Below are positions 25,399-34,913 of a DNA stretch of 47,397 nucleotides, one piece after another; the stretch's first letter is position 1; every line of letters starts with the position of its first letter. The DNA is from Planctomycetota bacterium. Lineage in GTDB: Bacteria; Planctomycetota; Planctomycetia; Pirellulales; Pirellulaceae. The stretch spans positions 1-47,397 of the forward strand of contig JAFLCP010000052.1 in the NCBI GenBank assembly GCA_017303505.1, in the 5' to 3' direction. The notes beneath the pieces are model-generated. The model worked only from the letters and a program-made list of their open reading frames with translations. It did no database searches and was not told where the DNA came from. The position numbers and the translations under genes were made by a program.

Positions 25399-26898
25399 CT
25401 ACTTGACGAGCTCGAGGGCTGCTTGTTCAAAGACATCTTGCCAGTGGGGCGCAAGTAAGCAATCGCTATCTTCTTGAGCGTAACCGCGATTTGCGAGTTG
25501 CGTTGCTGTGGGGGCGTAGTAAATATAGCCATTCGAATAACCGCAAACCATGAGCGTTCCGGGTACTCTTTGTTTCAATTCCAAACCAATGCGAACTGTT
25601 AGTTCTCCTGGAAATGAAATGAGTTTAAGGGGCCCCACCCGCAATCCCACCATCTCAACATCAAGTGTTCGAGCGGGAATCGCAGCGATTTCCTGTTGAT
25701 GCATCCGCAGCAACTTGAGATTGGTTTGCAACCGACTGATCGACTCCATCGTGTAGATGTTATTGAGATAGGCGCGGACGTGGTTGCGGTTATCTTCGTC
25801 AAGTTTCTTCAGCCATTCGCGCTGTTGTTCTTGCTGATGTAGGTACGCCCCTTTATCTGAGGTTGGGTATTCCTGAAAAAGCCCCTGCGTTTGCAAGAGC
25901 TTCTGAAACTCTTTGAAGTTTAGCGTAGTACCTTGGATCGAATTTACCAATTGTTCTCGCGCTTCTTCGATAGTGGCAATCGTCGGCCCTAAGTCCGCCA
26001 ATGGGACAGCGACCATTTTGTGTTTCCAGGAAAAGCTGGGGCTCTCGACCATTTCGATTTCTTTGGTCGTCTTGAGTGCAGTTAGCGCCAATAGATTACC
26101 CAGTTTCTCGGCCTCTCTCGGTTGAGCGTATTCCTTGTATCCAATGGGATTGATATCACCGCCGCAACCTTGCAAAAACAGTGCGACCGAATCAGTCCCT
26201 AGTTGATCTTCGATAACTTTAGATGCATAACCCGTTATGTCGGCTGTATTTCCACCGGACGGTGTCCCTTGTATGGGATGGCAAGCAAAATGATAAACGA
26301 TTCCTTTCAACGACTCGTTGTGAGCCACGACTTTTAACACCGTAACATCGGGATCAATCGGACCGATTCCTTCAATCTCTTCATCGGGCGGCAAACTATA
26401 GGCGTGTCGATAATCCGCCTCGCGACCACTCTTCAAAAGAAGGCGACGGTTTTGGCTGATCCTATCTTCTTTGCCCACCCCAACACCGAGGCGTACCGGC
26501 TCGATATCTTCCATGGCTAGCGCAACGGCAGTGATCGTTTTTTCGAGGACATCCGGAGCAGATATCCCATGACAATGCGACGTGTTGACAAGAACATTTT
26601 CCGGTTCAATCTGAAAACGCTTTTGCAGTTCATCGCGCAGATTCGCGAGGAAATTTGCCGGTAAAGGACCGATGCGTTCTAGTGCCACAACATCGAGCGA
26701 GATGATGACATATCGCTTCTGCATCACCTCTAGCACCAGAGCACGAGCATGTAGAGGATCAGATACAGGCCCTGCCTCATAATGAGTAATATCGACCTTT
26801 CCAAATCCACCACGGATCGATTCGGCGGCATGCGATGAGCTTGCTATGAAAAAGATGGCATAACACCAACAGCACCATCGCAAACCGCTCACGAACAT
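25399..26898 (-). CDS. Secreted neutral/alkaline ceramidase-like hydrolase
   Basis: The 499-aa protein begins with a signal peptide (CYAIFFIASSSHA), then AESIRGGFGKVDIT, the typical start of the neutral/alkaline non-lysosomal ceramidase N-terminal domain. VLVNTSHCHGISAPD and YHFACHPIQGTPSGGN supply zinc-binding histidines equivalent to those of the Pseudomonas enzyme, and LFLQGCGGDINP is conserved. The family hydrolyses ceramide amide bonds with zinc, but many planctomycete members lack the full-length C-terminal domain, and their substrates are unproven. It starts 9 bp after the ActP-type gene stop, so the three genes form an operon. The product would work outside the cytoplasm. Confidence 0.85.
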   Translation of the reverse strand: MFVSGLRWCCWCYAIFFIASSSHAAESIRGGFGKVDITHYEAGPVSDPLHARALVLEVMQKRYVIISLDVVALERIGPLPANFLANLRDELQKRFQIEPENVLVNTSHCHGISAPDVLEKTITAVALAMEDIEPVRLGVGVGKEDRISQNRRLLLKSGREADYRHAYSLPPDEEIEGIGPIDPDVTVLKVVAHNESLKGIVYHFACHPIQGTPSGGNTADITGYASKVIEDQLGTDSVALFLQGCGGDINPIGYKEYAQPREAEKLGNLLALTALKTTKEIEMVESPSFSWKHKMVAVPLADLGPTIATIEEAREQLVNSIQGTTLNFKEFQKLLQTQGLFQEYPTSDKGAYLHQQEQQREWLKKLDEDNRNHVRAYLNNIYTMESISRLQTNLKLLRMHQQEIAAIPARTLDVEMVGLRVGPLKLISFPGELTVRIGLELKQRVPGTLMVCGYSNGYIYYAPTATQLANRGYAQEDSDCLLAPHWQDVFEQAALELVK

Positions 26899-26907
26899 AT
26901 ACGACCT

Positions 26908-28656
26908 CTATTCGTTTGAATCTGAAGCTCGACCATGTGGAGTGGCAAGTGAGACCAAAATCAAAACCAAGAATCCCAACGGAATGGTAACGATTCCAGG
27001 TTGGCTGAACGGCACAATGGCATCTTCCGCTTTGAGGCCATAGATCTTTGAATACGATTCGCCGCTAAGCAAAATCCAAATCAAAGCGCTGGCCATGCCA
27101 ACAATAATCGATGCTGTGATTCCTTGCCGAGTTGTCCCCTTCCAAAACAAGCGCATAACCAGCGAAGGAAGATTGGCAGATGCAGCCACACTAAAGGCCC
27201 ATCCCACCAAAAAACTTACGTTCATTTTTTGAAAGAGAATCCCCAAGACAATCGCAATGATGCCCACTCCAACAGCACTGATCTTACCAAGACGCACCTT
27301 CTCATGATCATTCAGCTTCCATTGCAAGTAGCTCGTGCAGACGTCATGCACAACGGCACCGCTGGCGGCCACGATCAAACCGCTGACCGTCCCCAACACC
27401 GTTGTGAAGGCGATTGCCGAAATAATGGCGAACAACAGCTCACCAAACGACTTAGCCAGCAGCGGTGCGGCCATATTGGTATCAGTTAGATCCAACGCGC
27501 CGCTCGTCATAGCTCCGATACCGATGTAAAGCGTGAGTACATAGAAGAAGCCAATCGTGGCGATACCTACGACCGTGCTTTTGCGGGCCGCCGCTTCATC
27601 TTTGACCGTGTAATAGCGAATCAAGATATGAGGCAACGACGCTGTTCCACAGAACAACGCCAACATCAACGATAGAAAATCGATTTTCGGCGCGAGACTT
27701 TTGCCCCGAATTCCTTGGAAAATTGGAGCTTGTCCAGGTCGAAGAATATCGACCCCATCGGTCGGCGTCGGAGTATACGTGGTGACTTTGGTCCCATCTT
27801 TCTCCGTTGTGTTGGTTGTTTTCCAGAGCACGATTTTGCTCTCGCGGAAAACCTGAAAGAACTCGATTGGTCCCAAAGGTCCTGTTTCTTTTTCACCGTT
27901 GGGGAGTTTCAGCACTTCACCGGCTGGCCTCAGTTTTCCGCCATTGGGTGTCCCGTCTTTTAGCACTCCATTAATCATCGTCTTTCCATCGGCAAGTTTG
28001 GCGATGGTTTGCGGTTGCGACACACTTTCAGGCTCAACCGTTTTGAAGCCGCGGTTCAAGATCAACAGCGATAAAATGAAACTGAAGAGAACGAGCAAGC
28101 CACCTTTAAGAAATTGTACATAGGTCGTGCTTGCCATCCCCGCTGTCATCACAATCACTACCACGACCGCACCGACGGCCACCACACCAACCCAGTGCGG
28201 CAAGTTGAGCAAAGGCTGAATCAAAGCGCCTGCCCCAACCATCTGCGGAATGAGATAGAAGATGCTCACGACTAACGTACTGATCGCTGCGGCGAGCTTT
28301 ATCCCTCGTGAATGGAACTTTGCATCGAGGGCATCGGCAAACGTGTATTTACCCAATCGCCGCATCGGCTCGGCAACGACAAATAACGCGACAACCCACC
28401 CCGCCAGATACCCGATCGAATAAAGAAAGCCATCGTACCCGAAGAAGGCAATCATTCCGCAAATACCGAGGAATGAAGCGGCTGATAAATAATCGCCCGC
28501 GAAGGCGACCCCATTGACGAACCAATGGATTTGCCCACCCGCAGCAAAATAACTATGTGCACTTCGTGTTCGCGAACCGAGATAAAAACTAAGACCTAGC
28601 GTAACAGCCACAAAAAAAGCAAAGACGCTAATCGCGAGAATCGATGTTCCTCCCAT
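26908..28656 (-). CDS. actP: Sodium/solute symporter, ActP type
   Basis: The 582-aa protein is an SSS-family permease with about 13 membrane segments. SYFAAGGQIHWFVNGVAFAGDYLSAASFLG near the N-terminus is the ActP-type signature, and CGTASLPHILIRYYTV and FTTVLGTVSGLIVAASGAV are conserved. ActP takes up acetate and other short monocarboxylates with a cation. A hydrophilic segment of about 115 residues (about 210-325) interrupts the membrane core and is absent from E. coli ActP. The start ATG is preceded by AAAGGAGG, inside the end of the upstream DUF485 gene, and the two genes are 3 bp apart. Substrate is inferred from family; a longer-chain or sphingolipid-derived acid is possible given the neighbour. 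Confidence 0.88.
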   Translation of the reverse strand: MGGTSILAISVFAFFVAVTLGLSFYLGSRTRSAHSYFAAGGQIHWFVNGVAFAGDYLSAASFLGICGMIAFFGYDGFLYSIGYLAGWVVALFVVAEPMRRLGKYTFADALDAKFHSRGIKLAAAISTLVVSIFYLIPQMVGAGALIQPLLNLPHWVGVVAVGAVVVVIVMTAGMASTTYVQFLKGGLLVLFSFILSLLILNRGFKTVEPESVSQPQTIAKLADGKTMINGVLKDGTPNGGKLRPAGEVLKLPNGEKETGPLGPIEFFQVFRESKIVLWKTTNTTEKDGTKVTTYTPTPTDGVDILRPGQAPIFQGIRGKSLAPKIDFLSLMLALFCGTASLPHILIRYYTVKDEAAARKSTVVGIATIGFFYVLTLYIGIGAMTSGALDLTDTNMAAPLLAKSFGELLFAIISAIAFTTVLGTVSGLIVAASGAVVHDVCTSYLQWKLNDHEKVRLGKISAVGVGIIAIVLGILFQKMNVSFLVGWAFSVAASANLPSLVMRLFWKGTTRQGITASIIVGMASALIWILLSGESYSKIYGLKAEDAIVPFSQPGIVTIPLGFLVLILVSLATPHGRASDSNE

Positions 28657-28659
28657 GAC

Positions 28660-28977
28660 CTAGTCCTCCTTTCCGGTAGCAGACTTACTATCGCCTTCTA
28701 CCGAATGAGGAATCGAAACTCGGCACAGCCATGAATAGACCAATGCCAAGATGAGCGCGAAGACAATCAATCCCACGCCATACACAATGGCCAAATTCAA
28801 CCCAGCGAATGGAACGCGATCCATGATCTCTGGCATGAAGGTGTTGAGCCCAACAAAAATTGCATAAACAACCAGGTAAATCAGAAACAAGATCCCGCCA
28901 TATCTGGCGTTGCGCTGTGATTCCCGCTTTGAAGAGAATTGCCGATCCTCGGCAGAATGACCACTTAAATCAACCAC
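28660..28977 (-). CDS. DUF485 small membrane protein (YjcH-like)
   Basis: I choose GTG 28977 because AGGG lies seven bases upstream and it gives 105 aa, the usual size of the family; an in-frame ATG at 29055 would add an atypical hydrophobic N-terminus. The core is NARYGGILFLIYLVVYAIFVGLN, then LNLAIVYGVGLIVFALILALVYSWLC, the two-helix layout of DUF485. DUF485 genes usually precede actP, as yjcH does in E. coli, and the product is thought to assist the symporter. Here it is the first gene of an operon with the symporter and ceramidase-like genes. The exact role is unknown. Confidence 0.88.
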   Translation of the reverse strand: MVDLSGHSAEDRQFSSKRESQRNARYGGILFLIYLVVYAIFVGLNTFMPEIMDRVPFAGLNLAIVYGVGLIVFALILALVYSWLCRVSIPHSVEGDSKSATGKED

Positions 28978-29112
28978 TGAAAAACCCTGGGGCAACTGGA
29001 ATGGTGGGAGGAAGGAGAGAAACGAGAAGCAGATTATGTCAAAGTAGACCGCCACTTCCTAGATGAGTGTACAGATAGACGGCCTTTTTTCCTAACTTAC
29101 GAGAGAGTGAAA

Positions 29113-29184
29113 ATGAGCCACTACTTCGAAATCACAGACCGCTTTGAAGCGAAAACACCTGCGAAGCCTCCTTTCTTAGAATAA
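29113..29184 (+). CDS. Possible 23-aa leader peptide ORF before ABC exporter genes
   Basis: ATG 29113 follows the purine-rich GAGAGAGTGAAA. It encodes 23 residues ([18 protein letters not shown] and a PPFLE end). The stop TAA is followed after one base by the ATG of the ABC ATPase gene, which has no ribosome site of its own. This layout fits translational coupling or leader-peptide control. It may equally be a chance short frame, so confidence is modest. Confidence 0.4.
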   Translation: MSHYFEITDRFEAKTPAKPPFLE

Positions 29185-29185
29185 A

Positions 29186-29968
29186 ATGGAAGTTGGTTCT
29201 AATTCCTCTTTGCCTGCCATCCCACCCTTTGCGAAGCGTCGCTTTACCTTGTCCGAAAAGATTTCACCATCTGTCTTTCGTGCACAGCAACTCACCAAGG
29301 TCTATCGAGTGGGAGAGGTGATCGTCTATGCATTACGTGGAATTGAGCTAGAACTGTTCGCGGGCGAATTCGTCGTTATTCTTGGTCCCTCGGGAAGCGG
29401 CAAGTCAACGTTGCTCAATATTCTTGGCGGATTGGACACGCCGAGCACGGGTACGGTGAAGTACTTCGACCATGACCTCAGTTTGGCCAGCCCTGCGGAA
29501 TTGAACGCTTTTCGACGCAAGCATGTTGGCTTCGTTTTTCAGTTTTACAATTTGATCCCCAGTCTTACTGCCTTAGAAAATGTTTCGCTCATCACCGAAA
29601 TTGCAGATAAGCCTTTTGCGGCCGAAGAAGCGCTTGCCCTGGTAGGTTTATCCCATCGCCAACACCATTTCCCGTCACAACTTTCTGGCGGTGAACAACA
29701 GCGAGTTGCGATCGCCCGTGCAATCGCCAAACGCCCCGACGTTCTGTTGTGTGACGAGCCAACCGGTGCCTTAGATGTTCAAACGGGAATCACCGTCCTA
29801 GAAACTCTGAAGAAGGTCAATGAAGAGCAAAAGACGCTGACAGTGGTCATTACACACAACGCGACGATTGCCGAAATGGCAGACCGGGTCCTTACAATGC
29901 GCGATGGTGCATTGATCAAGGAGGAACGCAATGTTTCGAAAAAGTCACCCGTTGAACTGAAGTGGTAA
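29186..29968 (+). CDS. ABC exporter ATPase, LolD/MacB type
   Basis: The 260-aa protein has Walker [10 protein letters not shown] at residues 67-75, Q-loop [18 protein letters not shown], the signature [14 protein letters not shown], Walker [13 protein letters not shown] and the H-loop VITHN. The Q-loop pattern and the neighbours place it in the MacB/LolD (MX) class of ATPases that pair with FtsX-type permeases. About 30 residues precede the usual start of the domain ([12 protein letters not shown]), so a later start may be used. It is the first of three closely spaced genes: permease begins 4 bp later, adaptor follows at once. Together they make an efflux or lipoprotein/peptide export complex; the substrate is unknown. 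Confidence 0.92.
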   Translation: MEVGSNSSLPAIPPFAKRRFTLSEKISPSVFRAQQLTKVYRVGEVIVYALRGIELELFAGEFVVILGPSGSGKSTLLNILGGLDTPSTGTVKYFDHDLSLASPAELNAFRRKHVGFVFQFYNLIPSLTALENVSLITEIADKPFAAEEALALVGLSHRQHHFPSQLSGGEQQRVAIARAIAKRPDVLLCDEPTGALDVQTGITVLETLKKVNEEQKTLTVVITHNATIAEMADRVLTMRDGALIKEERNVSKKSPVELKW

Positions 29969-29972
29969 CCTC

Positions 29973-32336
29973 ATGCGAATGTTAGATCGAAAGCTCATTC
30001 GCGATTTTGTGTCGATGAAGTGGCAATTACTGGCCATTGTCGCTGTCATCGCGTGCGGTATCAGCACCTTTGTTTTGTCGACAAGTACGGTTGCCTCACT
30101 GGAAACAACGCGAAGCCAATACTATGCTCGCTACCGCTTTGCCGATGTGTTTTGTGATTTGAAACGTGCCCCAGAATCAGTTGCCCTCCAATTCGCAGCG
30201 ATTCCAGAGGTTGGGCAATACGAAACTCGAATCGACATCCCCATACGTATCGAAATCCCATTCGCCGAAAAGTCTGTTCAAGGGTTAGCTCTTTCGTTGC
30301 CCAACGAAGGAAACTCTCAATTGAATGAAGTTCACATCCGCAGAGGCCGCTTGCCCGACACATCCTCCTCATCCGAGACGATTGTTAGCGAGGCCTTTGC
30401 AGCAGCCTCGGGGCTCCAACTTGGCGACAAAATCCAAGTCACCATATATGGCCAGCAGTACTCGCTGTTTGTGGTTGGTATCGCTCTAAGCCCAGAGTTC
30501 ATCTATGAAATTGCCCCGGGAGGCCTGCTACCTGACAGCCGTTCTTTTGGAGTGATATGGCTAAGACGATCTGCGATGGAAGGCTCAACAAAACTTGATG
30601 GAGCCTTTAATCATGTTTCATTTCTATTGGCTAGGAATGCCAGTCTACCATCGGCCATCGAGAAGATTGATTCTATCTTGAAGCCATACGGAAGCTTAGG
30701 AGCTATTGCCAGAGAAGACCAGCGTTCGCACCGATTTGTGTCCAGCGAAATGGATGAATTGCGAAACATGGGGCGAGTCGCCCCCACGATTTTTCTGTGT
30801 GTCTCATCCTTTTTGCTCAACATGGTTTTGGCTCGCATGATTTCGTCGCAACGCGAACAAATCGCGGCGCTAACAGCATTTGGCTTTACGACTTGGGAAA
30901 TCAGCCGCTTCTTTCTTAAGTTTGCTTGGAGCGTGGCTTTTGTTGGAGCGGTGGTTGGACTGGGCCTTGGCTTCTACTTGGGACTAGGGCTCACAGAAAT
31001 GTACTCGCGATTCTTTCATTTCCCCAGCTTCACATTCCATGTCCCCTGGTCCATCCTACTGTTGGCAATTGTCTTGAGTGTTGGAGCGGCGTCCTTGGCA
31101 GTGGCTAATGGAATTCGGGGGATTCTGTTATTGCAACCTGCAGAAGCCATGCGTCCTGAGCCACCACCTCGCTATGGAAGCAGTACCCTAGATGCTCTCT
31201 GGCAATCGCTTAAATTGTCCACCATCCCCAAGATGGTTATGCGGCACACCTGGCGAAATCCGAAGCGCTCTCTAATGTCTCTCGTGGGAATATCCTTGGC
31301 TGTCTCAGTTCTCATTCTGGGCAGCTTTATGCAAGACGCCATCTACAGTCTCTTTGAAACCATGTTTTCGCAATCGCGAAAGTACGACCTGCAAGTCACT
31401 TTCTTGGAACCCCAAGATTCAGCCACCTTGCATGAACTTTATTCCATCGAAGGGATCATGGAAGTAAACCTGATTCGAGCGGTTCCGATTCGAGCACGTT
31501 CACTTCACCGCGATCGCTTACTTTCGATCATCGCGATCGACTCCAAGCATGACCTCAGTCCGCTTGTCGATCTTCAACAGCAACAAGCGACACTTCCAGC
31601 CGACGGTTTACTTATCTCAAGAAAATTGGCGGAGGTTCTGGAGTTACAGATGGGAAATACGCTCACGATAGAAGTGCTCGAAGGAAAACGTATGACGCTT
31701 GACGTCCAAGTTTCCAAGCTCATCGATGATGCTGCGGGCGAGACAATTTACATCAACCGGAATTCTTTAGCGACTTTGATGCAAGAATCTCCATCAGCTA
31801 CAGCCGCCTATCTCCGCATCGACAAAAGACTGCGTCAATCGGTAATTCGTGAATTGGAACGACGCCCGCACGTAAGTCACGTCGTAGAAACCGCTGATCT
31901 CAAACAGAGTTTCCTCAAGACCATCGCCGAGAATGTTCGTCGCATGCGATCGATCAACCTCTTTTTTTCTATTATCATCGCGATCGGAGTTATCTACAGC
32001 ACCGCTCGTATTTCGATAGCAGAACGGAGTCGGGAACTAGCAACACTTCGCATCTTGGGATTCACTCACCAAGAAGTCACCAGCATTGTTGTTTTAGAGT
32101 TGGCCGTTCTAACTTTGTGCGCTATACCTATTGGATGGGCAATTGGTTACGGACTTTCGTACATGACCGTAAATGCTTTTGACCGCGAATTGTTTCGCAT
32201 GCCATTTGTGGTCTCTATTTCTACCTATGCCTTTGCGGCTTCGGTTGTATTGGCTGCCATGACGGCTGCGTCCTTTTTGATCTATCGATTCATCGGAAAG
32301 ATGAACTTTGTCGACGTGTTGAAGGCGAGGGATTAG
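29973..32336 (+). CDS. FtsX-type ABC transporter permease
   Basis: The 787-aa protein has an N-terminal membrane helix (LLAIVAVIACGISTFVLST), a large periplasmic domain, and two FtsX core domains. The first includes LNMVLARMISSQREQIAALTAFGF and the second SIIIAIGVIYSTARISIAERSRELATLRILGF. Both copies hold the R.E(L/Q)A.L.(A/I).G coupling segment that meets the ATPase. A second periplasmic domain lies between them, beginning after DAIYSLFETMFSQSRKYDLQ. This double-FtsX layout is that of the LolE/MacB-like superfamily variants. It forms a tripartite system with the ATPase upstream and adaptor downstream. Confidence 0.9.
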   Translation: MRMLDRKLIRDFVSMKWQLLAIVAVIACGISTFVLSTSTVASLETTRSQYYARYRFADVFCDLKRAPESVALQFAAIPEVGQYETRIDIPIRIEIPFAEKSVQGLALSLPNEGNSQLNEVHIRRGRLPDTSSSSETIVSEAFAAASGLQLGDKIQVTIYGQQYSLFVVGIALSPEFIYEIAPGGLLPDSRSFGVIWLRRSAMEGSTKLDGAFNHVSFLLARNASLPSAIEKIDSILKPYGSLGAIAREDQRSHRFVSSEMDELRNMGRVAPTIFLCVSSFLLNMVLARMISSQREQIAALTAFGFTTWEISRFFLKFAWSVAFVGAVVGLGLGFYLGLGLTEMYSRFFHFPSFTFHVPWSILLLAIVLSVGAASLAVANGIRGILLLQPAEAMRPEPPPRYGSSTLDALWQSLKLSTIPKMVMRHTWRNPKRSLMSLVGISLAVSVLILGSFMQDAIYSLFETMFSQSRKYDLQVTFLEPQDSATLHELYSIEGIMEVNLIRAVPIRARSLHRDRLLSIIAIDSKHDLSPLVDLQQQQATLPADGLLISRKLAEVLELQMGNTLTIEVLEGKRMTLDVQVSKLIDDAAGETIYINRNSLATLMQESPSATAAYLRIDKRLRQSVIRELERRPHVSHVVETADLKQSFLKTIAENVRRMRSINLFFSIIIAIGVIYSTARISIAERSRELATLRILGFTHQEVTSIVVLELAVLTLCAIPIGWAIGYGLSYMTVNAFDRELFRMPFVVSISTYAFAASVVLAAMTAASFLIYRFIGKMNFVDVLKARD

Positions 32337-32339
32337 GTG

Positions 32340-33542
32340 ATGAAACTTTTCACTCTTCGGAATGGAACAATCTGCGTTGTATTGATAGTACTGGGTATAC
32401 TGGCCTGGAACTTGTCACGGCAAACCATCCGGGTTCAAACGGCAAAGGTACAAAACGGGCCATTAAGTGTGGCCGTCGAAGAGGATGGAAAAACGCGAAT
32501 CAAGGAACGCTACACGATTTCATCGCCATTGCTGGGTACACTTTTGCGAATCGACTTGGACCCTGGAGACCGAGTCTACGGCGGAACAACGCAGGTCGCC
32601 CTATTACAACCGACTTCTCCTGATCTATTGGACGAGCGACAAAAAGCCCAAGCTGAAGCGAGCCGCAAAGCTGCCGAACTCGCCATTCAACGCTCTCAAG
32701 CCGATCGGCGCAAAACAGAAGAAGCACTAACTTTAGCTGAGAAGAATCGCGAGCGTGTTCTGGCGCTCAAAGCAAAGTCGAGCGTTTCTCAGCAAGAAAT
32801 CGATATCGCCGAAACGGAATTCCGAGTTCAACGAGCAGCCCTTGCTGTGGCTGAATTAGCAGGCCGGATCGCGGAATTCGAATTTGAGCAATCCAACGCC
32901 GCCCTTTTACATCATACCTCAGAGCCAACATCCGCTTCTGCTCTGACCTTTACCATTAATTCTCCCATCGACGGGGAAGTATTACGCGTCTTTCAAGAGA
33001 GCAGGGGAGTGGTTCACCCCGGAACTCCACTGTTGGAAATTGGTGATCCTTCGTTGATAGAAATTGAAGTGGATGTCCTATCGACCGATGCGGTAAAAAT
33101 TTCCGCTGGCAACGAGGTCGTGATTGATCAATGGGGAAAAGAGGAAACCTTACACGGTATTGTGCGACGCGTCGAACCTGCGGCGTATACCAAGGTCTCT
33201 TCGCTTGGTGTCGAGGAACAACGTGTCAATGTTTTGATAGACATTGTTGAACCTGCTTCAGAACGCCGCGCGTTGGGCGACGGATTCCAAGTCAACACAA
33301 AAATCATCTACTGGCATACAGAGCAATGCGTACAGATTCCGGTTGGCGCATTGATTCGCCAAGGGGAACGCTGGGGTGTCTTTCGAGTACAAAACCGACG
33401 AGCTGAATTTGTGGAAATCAAGTTGGGCGAACGAAATCGAGAACGAGCTGAGATCTTAGCAGGCCTGGATGTTGGGGATGAAGTCATCGTTTATCCGTCG
33501 GACGATGTAAGGGACGGAAGCTACGTTTCCACAACGGATTGA
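32340..33542 (+). CDS. Periplasmic adaptor (HlyD / membrane fusion protein) of ABC exporter
   Basis: I choose ATG 32340, seven bases after AGGGA; GTG 32337 directly after the permease stop is the alternative. The 400-aa protein has one membrane helix (ICVVLIVLGILAWNL), then a lipoyl-like half (TIRVQTAKVQNGPLSVAVEEDG), a long coiled-coil hairpin (about 100-190, EASRKAAELAIQRSQADRRK), the second lipoyl half (INSPIDGEVLRVFQESRGVV) and beta-barrel regions. It should connect the inner-membrane ABC complex to the outer membrane or surface. The substrate is unknown. It converges with the antiporter gene, with only 14 bases between the stops. Confidence 0.92.
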   Translation: MKLFTLRNGTICVVLIVLGILAWNLSRQTIRVQTAKVQNGPLSVAVEEDGKTRIKERYTISSPLLGTLLRIDLDPGDRVYGGTTQVALLQPTSPDLLDERQKAQAEASRKAAELAIQRSQADRRKTEEALTLAEKNRERVLALKAKSSVSQQEIDIAETEFRVQRAALAVAELAGRIAEFEFEQSNAALLHHTSEPTSASALTFTINSPIDGEVLRVFQESRGVVHPGTPLLEIGDPSLIEIEVDVLSTDAVKISAGNEVVIDQWGKEETLHGIVRRVEPAAYTKVSSLGVEEQRVNVLIDIVEPASERRALGDGFQVNTKIIYWHTEQCVQIPVGALIRQGERWGVFRVQNRRAEFVEIKLGERNRERAEILAGLDVGDEVIVYPSDDVRDGSYVSTTD

Positions 33543-33556
33543 AACCACAATTGCAT

Positions 33557-34804
33557 CTACTTGGATACGTTCCCCTGCTTCCACTCAGGATAGACCCAAC
33601 GAAAAACGGGCGTTGCCAACAATGTCGTGACAATGGCCATGATCACCATGATGGAAAACAATTCTGGTCCGACGACTCCTCGCTCGCGACCAATGTTCAA
33701 AAGAATCAACTCCATCAACCCGCGAGCATTCATCAATGCGCCAACAGCAAGTGCGGTTCTTTGATCTTCGCCCGCCAAACGTGCCGCTGCCCAACATGCC
33801 CCACCTTTCCCCAGAGTCGCTGCCAATAACACAATCAGTGAGATAAAGATCAAGTAGGGTGTCGTCACCAAATCGAGACGTGTATTGAGTCCCGAAAAAG
33901 TGAAGAATAAGGGAAGCAATAAACTGACCGTGAGTGGCTCAAGTTTGTTTTTGAGATCCTCAGTGACAACTCCTCGAGGCATAGCACAACCAAGCAAGAA
34001 GGCTCCAAACACAGCGTAAACGCCAATGCGATCGGTAATGAACGACGCAAACATCAACAAGCTCAACACCAACACCATTTGCCCTGGCGTCAACTGTTTT
34101 TCGCGCTCTGCAATCGGAGTGAGCCAACGTAGAACGGGGCGGAGTGCGACCAACACCACAAAGGCAAACACCGTTCCACCCCCGATGGCTAATGCGGCAG
34201 TGCTCCATTCAGCTGCAAAGCTTGATAGTACTATGGCCAACATGCACCATGCTGCAACATCGTCGATCGCACCGGCTGCAATCGCCAACGTACCTAATGA
34301 GGTCCCCGCAAGTTTGTTTTCGACGATAATTCGAGCCAACATGGGGAAAGCAGTGATGCATAACGATGCGCCCAAAAAGAGTACCGCTTCGAACCACTTC
34401 ACTTTTTCAGGAAAAAGACTTCCTTCATAGTAAAACCAAAAACCTAGGGCACCACCTAACAGGAAAGGTGCCAACATACCAGCGACAGAAACAGATACAG
34501 CTGTCTTGGCTCGTGTCGCAAAATGCTCCGTTCTAAATTCAGTTCCTACCAAAAACATATACAAAGAAAGCCCGACTTGGCTGACCGCAAACAAAAGTGG
34601 TTTCGATTCAGGGGGAAACAAACTTGCGGATAGTGACGGAGCCAGTATTCCAAGAAGCGAGGGGCCAAGGAGTACACCAGCAATCATCTCCCCCACGACC
34701 TGTGGTTGGCCGATGTATTTCGCCAGAGCTCCCACGACTCGACAGGTCATCAAGATGACTGCGAGCTGCAGGAAAAAGAGAATGGACAATTCGAGTTGGG
34801 ACAT
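33557..34804 (-). CDS. CPA2-family cation/proton antiporter
   Basis: ATG 34804 (MSQLELSILFFLQLAVI) is preferred, because the longer frame to 34912 adds a polar tail that is not antiporter-like. The 415-aa protein has about 12-13 membrane segments, with YIGQPQVVGEMIAGVLLGPS in the first helices, the acid-pair type site AAGAIDDVAAWCML and the later GALMNARGLMELILLNIG. These fit the Kef/NapA-like CPA2 family that exchanges Na+ or K+ for H+ in the inner membrane. There is no C-terminal RCK domain, unlike KefC. A control region rich in inverted repeats lies between this and the divergent porin gene. Confidence 0.9.
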   Translation of the reverse strand: MSQLELSILFFLQLAVILMTCRVVGALAKYIGQPQVVGEMIAGVLLGPSLLGILAPSLSASLFPPESKPLLFAVSQVGLSLYMFLVGTEFRTEHFATRAKTAVSVSVAGMLAPFLLGGALGFWFYYEGSLFPEKVKWFEAVLFLGASLCITAFPMLARIIVENKLAGTSLGTLAIAAGAIDDVAAWCMLAIVLSSFAAEWSTAALAIGGGTVFAFVVLVALRPVLRWLTPIAEREKQLTPGQMVLVLSLLMFASFITDRIGVYAVFGAFLLGCAMPRGVVTEDLKNKLEPLTVSLLLPLFFTFSGLNTRLDLVTTPYLIFISLIVLLAATLGKGGACWAAARLAGEDQRTALAVGALMNARGLMELILLNIGRERGVVGPELFSIMVIMAIVTTLLATPVFRWVYPEWKQGNVSK

Positions 34805-34864
34805 GGCTATTGGATTGGAATGTGCAGGAATGGAATGACTCTGGGTCGCTGGCCCGCTGACAAC

Positions 34865-34881
34865 TGTGGTAAAATACCACA
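34865..34881. promoter_or_regulatory. Perfect 17-bp inverted repeat, antiporter/porin control region
   Basis: TGTGGTA-AAA-TACCACA has seven paired bases on each side. It lies 61-77 bases upstream of the antiporter start and 208 bases before the porin start. The layout is typical of a homodimeric repressor site, but no family was recognised. Confidence 0.5.
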
Positions 34882-34899
34882 TGTATCGTCTAAACAATA

Positions 34900-34913
34900 G
34901 TTGTCTCGACAAC
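34900..34913. promoter_or_regulatory. GTTGTC-TC-GACAAC inverted repeat, antiporter/porin control region
   Basis: Perfect 6-bp arms are separated by two bases, 18 bases from the repeat at 34865-34881. It may be a second operator or half of a cooperative pair. Confidence 0.45.

Noticed and set aside
34805-34912. N-terminal extension of the antiporter frame
   Set aside because: It would put a polar stretch ahead of the first helix and run through the inverted repeat at 34865; ATG 34804 is more family-like.
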